Source: Helicobacter sp.
GTDB taxonomy: Bacteria > Campylobacterota > Campylobacteria > Campylobacterales > Helicobacteraceae
Length of the DNA stretch: 19,069 nt
Direction: 5' to 3'
NCBI GenBank assembly: GCA_022766795.1
Contig: JALEPE010000039.1
Coordinates: 1-19,069, forward strand
Below are positions 14,188 to 19,069 of this stretch, one piece after another. Made by a program: the position numbers and the translations under genes. Numbering within the stretch: position 1 is the first letter of the stretch; every line of letters begins with the position of its first letter. A model generated the notes under the pieces. The model was not told where the DNA came from. It searched no databases and was given only the letters and a program-made list of their open reading frames with translations.

Positions 14188-15660
14188 ATGGCATTTCAAG
14201 TCAATACCAACATTAATGCGTTAAACGCACACGCTCAAAGCACATTTACACAAACTAGTCTTTCTAGTTCGTTACAAAAGTTAAGTTCAGGGTTAAGAAT
14301 CAACTCTGCAAAAGATGACGCTTCAGGTATGGCGATTGCGGACAACTTAAGAAGTCAAGCAAATACTTTAGGTCAAGCAATCAGAAACACAAACGATGGT
14401 ATGGCGATTATCCAAATTGCAGATAAAGCAATGGACGAGCAAGTAAAAATTCTTGACACAATTAAGACTAAAGCGACACAAGCAGCACAAGATGGTCAAA
14501 CAGAAACAACAAGAAAGGCAATCCAAGCTGACATTAACCGCTTGATTGAATCCCTAGATAACATTGCATCGACAACATCTTACAATGGTTTAACCCTTCT
14601 TGCAGGTGGATTTACTAATAAAGAATTCCAAGTGGGTGCTTACTCTAACCAAACCATTCGTGCAAGCATTGGTGCGACAAGCTCCGATAAGATTGGACAC
14701 GTCCGAACTGAAAGCTATGATAAAGCTACTTTCAGTGCCACAACAAGCAATATGACGCTAACATTTACGGTAGGTAATAAAGATGTTTCATTGGAAGCTG
14801 TTACAATTTCTACTGGTGCAGGAACAGGTCTAGGTGTATTAGCTGAAGCGATTAACCGCTATTCTGATGATCTTGGCGGTGTGCGTGCAACTGCAACAGT
14901 GCAATCTAAATCTAATGCTGCAGTTGCTGCAGGTGATGTTATTAGTCTTGCCATCAATGGTGTTAAAATCGGTAATATTCTTGATGTTAAAGCAAATGAC
15001 AAAGATAACAGACTTGTGCAAGCAATCAATGCTTACAAAGATACTACTGGGGTTCAAGCTTCTATTGATAAAGATGGTGTGTTAAGCTTAACTTCAACAG
15101 ATGGTAGGGCAATCTATGCTGAAAATATCAGTGGCGTTGCTGCAGGTGCTCAAGGCACGAATATTGGTCGCTTAGACCTTACACAACTAGGTGCTGGTGA
15201 TATTCAAGTAAAAGCAACATTTACAGCAGGAGCAACAGCAAAATTTGTTGCAAGTGCAGGTGCTCAGGCTGTTACAACACTAAGAGATATCAAGGGTGAC
15301 TTTTCTTTGGAACAAAAGAAATCTATCGGTGTGAATTCTGGTGTCGCAAGTGAAATGGGTGCAAGTGTTACAAGCCTTAAAGGTGCAATGCTCGTAATGG
15401 ATATTGCAGAATCTGCAATTAAACAACTAGATACAATCCGCTCTGACTTAGGTTCTGTGCAACAACAAATGCAATCCACAGTCAATAATATCACAGTAAC
15501 TCAAGTGAATGTGAAGTCTGCGGAAAGTGGAATCAGAGAAGTGGATTTTGCTCAAGAGAGTGCAAACTTCTCTAACCTAAACATTCTAGCGCAAGCTGGA
15601 AGCTATGCAATGAGCCAATCTAATGCTGCGCAACAAAATATCTTAAGATTGTTGCAGTAG
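14188..15660 (+). CDS. flaA: Major flagellin FlaA
   Basis: A 490-residue filament subunit (H. pylori FlaA is about 510). The N-terminal D0/D1 region (1-165) begins MAFQVNTNINALNAH and includes LSSGLRINSAKDDASGMAIAD (32-52) and TNKEFQVGAYSNQTIRASIGATSSDKIG (from 143). The middle D2/D3 part (about 175-375) is variable and Ala/Thr/Ser/Gly-rich with no Cys. The C-terminal helix region ends with LNILAQAGSYAMSQSNAAQQNILRLLQ. Residues 88-100 (ILDTIKTKATQAA) replace the TLR5-contacting stretch of Salmonella-type flagellin, as in other Campylobacterota. It is secreted by the flagellar type III system and polymerises into the filament, probably after glycosylation of central Ser/Thr residues (family knowledge). 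Start: AAAAGGAGTTTAAA before ATG. Confidence 0.97.
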   Translation: MAFQVNTNINALNAHAQSTFTQTSLSSSLQKLSSGLRINSAKDDASGMAIADNLRSQANTLGQAIRNTNDGMAIIQIADKAMDEQVKILDTIKTKATQAAQDGQTETTRKAIQADINRLIESLDNIASTTSYNGLTLLAGGFTNKEFQVGAYSNQTIRASIGATSSDKIGHVRTESYDKATFSATTSNMTLTFTVGNKDVSLEAVTISTGAGTGLGVLAEAINRYSDDLGGVRATATVQSKSNAAVAAGDVISLAINGVKIGNILDVKANDKDNRLVQAINAYKDTTGVQASIDKDGVLSLTSTDGRAIYAENISGVAAGAQGTNIGRLDLTQLGAGDIQVKATFTAGATAKFVASAGAQAVTTLRDIKGDFSLEQKKSIGVNSGVASEMGASVTSLKGAMLVMDIAESAIKQLDTIRSDLGSVQQQMQSTVNNITVTQVNVKSAESGIREVDFAQESANFSNLNILAQAGSYAMSQSNAAQQNILRLLQ

Positions 15661-15680
15661 TTTTTCTTACGCAAAGTTTG

Positions 15681-15720
15681 GAATCCCTTTTGGGATTCTT
15701 AACTTCTTTATTTTTTTCTT
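15681..15720 (+). terminator. Rho-independent terminator of flaA
   Basis: GAATCCC (15681-15687), loop TTTT, GGGATTC (15692-15698), followed by a T-rich run with a seven-T stretch. It lies 20 bases after the flaA stop and ends the flagellin transcript as a single gene. Confidence 0.85.
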
Positions 15721-15739
15721 TCTTTTAATTTCTTTTACT

Positions 15740-15934
15740 TTAATGTCATTGCAAGAAATAAACGCAGTGAATGGCGAAACAATCCATAATCTTGCATACT
15801 TTACGCTTTACTATTTCTGTCATTGCGAGGCAAAGCCGAAGCGCACACTGTGCAGCAGTTTGCCCAAACTTGCAAATCTATAATCTAATCTTTCTTGCGC
15901 GATTCCATTGCAACCATTAATGACTTCTTTTATT
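15740..15934. repeat. Mosaic of dispersed repeats between flaA and htpG
   Basis: This stretch contains AATCCATAATCTTGCATACTT (about 15779-15799), the reverse complement of the module at about 2655-2680. It also has GTCATTGCGAGGCAAAGCCGAAG (from about 15820), related to pieces at 2493 and, reversed, at 13568 and 13781. GCACACTGTGC (15844-15854) is a small palindrome. No ORF with protein character was seen. Confidence 0.6.
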
Positions 15935-16016
15935 TATAGATTTGCAGCTCAAAGCGGGTGAATTTGCTTACGCAAATGCACGCCACGATTCTACTAACGC
16001 AGAATCTCGCAATGAC
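15935..16016 (+). repeat. Dispersed repeat module D, copy 2
   Basis: It begins TATAGATTTGCAGC, runs through GCTTACGCAAATGCACGCCACGATT-like sequence, and ends AGAATCTCGCAATGAC. It matches 2373-2455 in the same orientation with scattered changes, and 18428-18504 in reverse. Confidence 0.7.
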
Positions 16017-16115
16017 AAAAATACAGAATCCCACAATGACGCAGTGGCAGAATCGTAAGTATGTAACATTATAGATATAAACTAAATAAACTTTATAATA
16101 TTAATATCAACTTTA

Positions 16116-16143
16116 TTGACATTATCAAAACTTTTGCTATAAT
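16116..16143 (+). promoter_or_regulatory. Near-consensus sigma70 promoter of htpG
   Basis: TTGACA (16116-16121), 16 bases, then TATAAT (16138-16143) preceded by TGC, which makes it also an extended -10. Predicted start is near 16150, leaving a 30-base leader with AAAAGGAATCACAA before the ATG. Both chaperone operons in this window thus have full -35 and -10 hexamers. Confidence 0.8.
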
Positions 16144-16179
16144 TGCGCCAAATTTTTACAGCTTTAAAAGGAATCACAA

Positions 16180-18063
16180 ATGGCAAAACATACTTTTCAA
16201 ACCGAAGTCAATCAACTTTTGGATTTAATGATTCATTCTTTATATTCCAATAAAGAAATCTTTTTGCGCGAACTCATTAGCAACGCTTCAGACGCGCTTG
16301 ATAAACTACAATATTTAACGCTTACAGACGATAAGCTAAAAAATTTAGATTTTACCCCTAAAATTGACATCTCTTTTGAGAGTGAAAAAAATATCCTAAC
16401 CATTAGCGATAGTGGAATCGGAATGAACGAGCAAGACTTAATAGAGAATCTAGGCACAATCGCTAAGAGTGGGACAAAAAACTTTCTCTCTAAATTAAGC
16501 GGGGATAAGAAAAAGGATTCTGCACTCATTGGGCAATTTGGCGTGGGATTCTATTCTGCTTTTATGGTGGCAAGCAAGATTATCGTAACAACCAAAAAAG
16601 CAGGTGAAACACAAGCTTATGCTTGGATTAGCGATGGAAGCGGGGAATTTGAGATTGAAAAATGCGAAAAAGAATCGCACGGAAGCGAGATTAAGCTTTA
16701 TTTAAAAGAGGACGAGAAGGAATTTACAAGCCGTTGGAGGATTGAGGAAATTGTAAAAAAATACTCCGACCACATTCCATTCCCGATTTTCTTGCATTAC
16801 ACAGAGACAAAAAGTGAGGGCGAGGGCGAGAATAAAAAAGAAATTATAGAACAAAAAAATGAGCAAATCAACAAAGCCTCCGCACTTTGGAGAATCTCTA
16901 AAAAAGATTTAAAAGACGAGGAATACAAGGAGTTTTACAAAAACTTGAGTTACGATTCCACAGAGCCACTCTCTTGGATTCACACAAAAGTTGAGGGAAC
17001 ATTGGAATACACCACGCTTTTTTATATCCCACAAACTGCACCTTTTGACTTGTATCGCGTGGATTACAAAAGTGGCGTGAAACTCTATGTTAAGCGCGTG
17101 TTTATCACCGATGATGACAAGGAGCTTTTACCCTCTTACTTGCGATTTGTGCGCGGAATCATTGACAGCGAAGATTTACCGCTTAATGTCAGCCGTGAGA
17201 TTCTACAACAAAATAGAATCCTAGCCACGATTAAATCCGCTTCCACTAAAAAAATCTTAAGCGAAATTGAAAGCTTGCAAAAAGATGAGGAAAAATACAC
17301 TAAATTTTACAAAGAGTTTGGACGCTGCATTAAAGAGGGCGTTTATAGCGACTTTGAAAACAAAGAAAAACTCTTAGAATTTTTGCGATTCCAATCTACC
17401 AAAAGCGAGGGTAAGGAAATCGCATTTAAAACCTACAAAGAGCGTATGAGTGAGGGACAAAAGGCGATTTATTACTTGCAGGGCGAGGATTTGGAGCTAC
17501 TTAAAAATTCTCCACTTTTAGACGCGTTCAACAAAAAAGGGTTTGAAGTGCTACTCTTTGGCGAGGAGATTGACGGAATCGTAATGCCAATGGTACAAGA
17601 ATTTGATAAAACTCCTTTGCGTTCTATCACTTCTAAGGAGGCATTAGAGGATTTAGGCGAGGAAAACATTGAGGAAGCAACCAAAGAGAAGTTTAAGCCA
17701 CTCTTAGAGAAGTTTAGCAAAACTTTGGGCGAGGAAGTCAAGGAAGTGCGCTTGAGTGCTAGGCTCATTGATGCGCCATCAGTCATTGTAAGCGACCCAG
17801 ATGACCCAAATTCTGCGATGATGAAAATGATGAGGCAAATGGGCGCAATGGGTATGGGCGCAGAGATTCCAGAGCCTAAGCCAATCTTGGAGCTAAATCC
17901 AAACCACGCGATTCTAACAAAACTGCTAGACGCGGAATCCCAAAGGCAAGAGGAAGTGGCGCATTTACTGCTTGAAGAAGCAAAACTACTAGAGGGCGGC
18001 AAACTCAAAGATGTGAAGGCGTTTGTGAAGCGACTCAATGCGCTTTTGCAAAATAGCCTTTAA
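16180..18063 (+). CDS. htpG: Molecular chaperone HtpG (bacterial Hsp90)
   Basis: The protein is 627 residues, normal for HtpG. The N-terminal GHKL ATPase domain shows FLRELISNASDALDK with catalytic E31 and Mg-binding N35, ISDSGIGM with D77, the lid GTIAKSGTKNF (92-102) and GQFGVGFYSAFMVA (118-131). A charged linker (about 212-225, GEGENKKEI) leads to the middle domain with SREILQQNR. The C-terminal dimerisation domain has a Met-rich stretch (SAMMKMMRQMGAMGMG) and LNPNHAI. It is a cytosolic ATP-dependent chaperone that acts late in folding alongside DnaK. It is monocistronic, with its own strong promoter and a repeat hairpin directly downstream. Confidence 0.98.
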   Translation: MAKHTFQTEVNQLLDLMIHSLYSNKEIFLRELISNASDALDKLQYLTLTDDKLKNLDFTPKIDISFESEKNILTISDSGIGMNEQDLIENLGTIAKSGTKNFLSKLSGDKKKDSALIGQFGVGFYSAFMVASKIIVTTKKAGETQAYAWISDGSGEFEIEKCEKESHGSEIKLYLKEDEKEFTSRWRIEEIVKKYSDHIPFPIFLHYTETKSEGEGENKKEIIEQKNEQINKASALWRISKKDLKDEEYKEFYKNLSYDSTEPLSWIHTKVEGTLEYTTLFYIPQTAPFDLYRVDYKSGVKLYVKRVFITDDDKELLPSYLRFVRGIIDSEDLPLNVSREILQQNRILATIKSASTKKILSEIESLQKDEEKYTKFYKEFGRCIKEGVYSDFENKEKLLEFLRFQSTKSEGKEIAFKTYKERMSEGQKAIYYLQGEDLELLKNSPLLDAFNKKGFEVLLFGEEIDGIVMPMVQEFDKTPLRSITSKEALEDLGEENIEEATKEKFKPLLEKFSKTLGEEVKEVRLSARLIDAPSVIVSDPDDPNSAMMKMMRQMGAMGMGAEIPEPKPILELNPNHAILTKLLDAESQRQEEVAHLLLEEAKLLEGGKLKDVKAFVKRLNALLQNSL

Positions 18064-18101
18064 TCGCTAATAAACTCAAAAGATTCTAAACCTTTTTTTT
18101 C

Positions 18102-18174
18102 TAAGGGGGCAAGGGGTTCTACTTGCGAAGCGTCCCCCTTCCCCCTTAAACCCCCAACCCCCAGCACGCTTTTT
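18102..18174 (-). repeat. G-quadruplex/hairpin repeat (module A), copy 3, inverted
   Basis: This is the reverse complement of the left-side units. C runs on the plus strand at 18134-18162 correspond to four G5 runs on the minus strand. Read on the plus strand, AAGGGGGCAAGGGG pairs with CCCCCTTCCCCCTT around a loop TTCTACTTGCGAAGCGT, about 40 bases after the htpG stop, so it may also act as a transcript end or RNA stabiliser for htpG. Confidence 0.78.
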
Positions 18175-18183
18175 CATGTTTTT

Positions 18184-18257
18184 GTAGAATCGCAATAACG
18201 CAATGATGAATTTTTTAGCACGCTTGTTGTAGAATCGCAAATTTTAAGATTCTAAAC
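18184..18257 (-). repeat. Inverted-arm module B, right copy
   Basis: Read on the minus strand, this matches 13707-13780 with only about three differences by eye, including the segment around GCGTGCTAAAAAATTCATCA. With the neighbouring module A copies it forms the right arm of an inverted repeat around flaA and htpG. Confidence 0.75.
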
Positions 18258-18331
18258 TTTTCTTTTTTCTAAAAGAAACTTTTGCAATGGAATCGTTAAA
18301 GAAACTAAAAAAATCTAAACTTTTCTTTTCT

Positions 18332-18400
18332 AAAGGGGCAAGGGGTTCTACTTGCGAAGCGTCCCCCTTACCCCCTTAAACCCCCAACCCCTAGCACGCT
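18332..18400 (-). repeat. G-quadruplex/hairpin repeat (module A), copy 4, inverted
   Basis: Plus-strand C runs at 18363-18391, with one loop as TTA instead of TT. Its downstream flank TACCCCTCCGTCCTTACCCA mirrors the flank of copy 1 on the left side (GGGTAAGGACAGAGGGGTA), pairing copies 1 and 4 as inverted partners. Confidence 0.78.
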
Positions 18401-18427
18401 TACCCCTCCGTCCTTACCCATCACCTC

Positions 18428-18504
18428 GTCATTGCAAGATTCTGCGTTAGTAGAATCGTGGCGCGCATTTGCATAGCATTTACCCGCTTTGAGTTGCAAA
18501 TCTA
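18428..18504 (-). repeat. Dispersed repeat module D, copy 3, inverted
   Basis: Reverse complement of the units at 2373-2455 and 15935-16016: GTCATTGCAAGATTCTGCGT, then AGTAGAATCGTGGCG, and TACCCGCTTTGAGTTGCAAA further on. It lies between module A copies 4 and 5. Confidence 0.65.
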
Positions 18505-18576
18505 TCAATGCAGTTTTAAAAATTTACAATGGAATCGTTAAAGAAACTAAAAAGAATTCTAAACTTTTCTTTTTTC

Positions 18577-18716
18577 TAAAGGGGCAAGGGGTTCTACTTG
18601 CGAAGCGTCCCCCTTCCCCCTTAAACCCCCAACCCCTAGCACGCTTTTTCATGCTTTTGTAGAATCGCAATTACGCAATGATGAATTTTTTAGCACGCTT
18701 TTTGTAGAATCGCAAT
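18577..18716 (-). repeat. Module A copy 5 plus partial module B, inverted
   Basis: Core 18577-18650 with plus-strand C runs at 18609-18636. It is followed by CATGCTTTTGTAGAATCGCA and the module B core ACGCAATGATGAATTTTTTA, ending near 18716. The order A then B is the same as at 18102-18257, so the pair A-B has been duplicated as a block. Confidence 0.75.
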
Positions 18717-18801
18717 GACGGAGGGATAAAACGCAATGACGGAAGTGGAATCTTTAAAGAAGTTCGTGATTATGGTTTTGCAAAGGGGGATTCAACCCCC
18801 T

Positions 18802-18830
18802 AAAAAAGCTTAAGCATTACTGCTTAAGCT
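18802..18830 (-). terminator. Rho-independent terminator overlapping the flgE stop codon
   Basis: On the minus strand AGCTTAAGCA pairs perfectly (10 pairs) with TGCTTAAGCT around the loop GTAA, followed by TTTTTT. The loop holds the TAA stop codon of flgE, so the 5-prime stem arm encodes its last residues. A second small hairpin (GGGGG/CCCCC, 18785-18800) follows. Confidence 0.85.
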
Positions 18831-19069
18831 GTAAGAGTGTGTTTAGCACTTGGTCTGATGTGGTTACAGATTTAGAACTTGCTTGGAATCCTCTTTGCAC
18901 CACGATGAGCTGTGTCAAACCCCGACTCAAGTCGGTGTTACTCATCTCTAGCTTAGAGGCTTCAATGCTTGCTCTTCCTCCTGTTCCTGCTGTTCCAATT
19001 GTTGGATTGCCAGAGTTTGGAGATTCCGCATAGAGATTGCTTCCGCTCTCTTGTAAGCCCTCATAGTTG
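18817..19069 (-). CDS. flgE: Flagellar hook protein FlgE, C-terminal end (partial)
   Basis: Reading the minus strand from the window edge gives 83 residues to the TAA at 18817-18819: YEGLQESGSNLYAESPNSG, a Gly-rich stretch, LEMSNTDLSRGLTQLIVVQRGFQ, then ASSKSVTTSDQVLNTLLQLKQ. The LEMSN.DLS and QRGFQA.....TTSD..L segments are the C-terminal D0/D1 signature of FlgE and related hook and rod proteins; the N.Y.....SG piece before it fits FlgE best. The beginning lies outside the window, so length and start cannot be judged. The hook subunit is exported through the rod and joins it to the filament. FlgF/FlgG-type proteins share the end signature and remain a lesser alternative. Confidence 0.88.
   Translation of the reverse strand, partial: NYEGLQESGSNLYAESPNSGNPTIGTAGTGGRASIEASKLEMSNTDLSRGLTQLIVVQRGFQASSKSVTTSDQVLNTLLQLKQ

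Noticed and set aside
18839..19033. A 64-residue ORF on the plus strand
   Set aside because: It is antisense to the clear FlgE C-terminal coding sequence and has no features of its own.

Overview
The window looks like a chromosomal segment of a Campylobacterota species, most probably a Helicobacter (enterohepatic type rather than certainly H. pylori). Four things point this way: AT-rich DNA with a recurrent AAAGGAATC-type ribosome binding site; a FlaA flagellin very close in its conserved ends to Helicobacter FlaA; the gene order flgB-flgC-fliE-ftsI, which I recall from H. pylori; and sigma54 and sigma28 promoter signatures in front of flagellar genes. The species is an inference from sequence character, not from a search.

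Layout. At 2-1140 (minus) lies a sugar C-methyltransferase-like gene broken by an 11-base G tract that puts it out of frame, the hallmark of a phase-variable contingency gene. Just upstream of it on the same strand (1178-2227) is an isopenicillin-N-synthase-like Fe(II)/2-oxoglutarate dioxygenase. A 600-base repeat-filled gap follows. Next come the chaperone pair grpE-dnaK (minus, 2838-5307), driven by a textbook TTGACA-N17-TATAAT promoter and without hrcA in front. Divergent from it are an M23 peptidoglycan peptidase and a degenerate class II aldolase-like protein (5560-7034, plus). An NDH-2-like flavoprotein (minus) converges on these with overlapping stop codons. Then come a Na/Pi cotransporter with a PhoU-like tail (plus) and, converging on it, the operon flgB-flgC-fliE-ftsI (minus, 10214-13259) behind a sigma54-type promoter.

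The right third holds flaA (sigma28 promoter, long structured leader, terminator) and htpG (near-consensus sigma70 promoter). It ends in the C-terminal coding part of the hook protein flgE on the minus strand, running off the window.

The most unusual content is non-coding. Every gap over about 350 bases is packed with dispersed repeat modules. One module, with five copies, combines four G runs (a canonical intramolecular G-quadruplex motif on one strand) with a strong hairpin. Its copies lie in inverted orientation on the two sides of the flaA-htpG block, making inverted arms of about 350 bases roughly 4.1 kb apart, able in principle to invert that block. Other modules recur at 2.4 kb, 15.8-16.0 kb and 18.4 kb.

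Functional themes are flagellum building (rod, hook, filament), protein folding under stress (GrpE-DnaK, HtpG), cell wall and division (M23 peptidase, FtsI), respiration and ion transport, and a switchable surface-sugar methyltransferase. No tRNA, rRNA, CRISPR array, transposase or prophage gene was seen.
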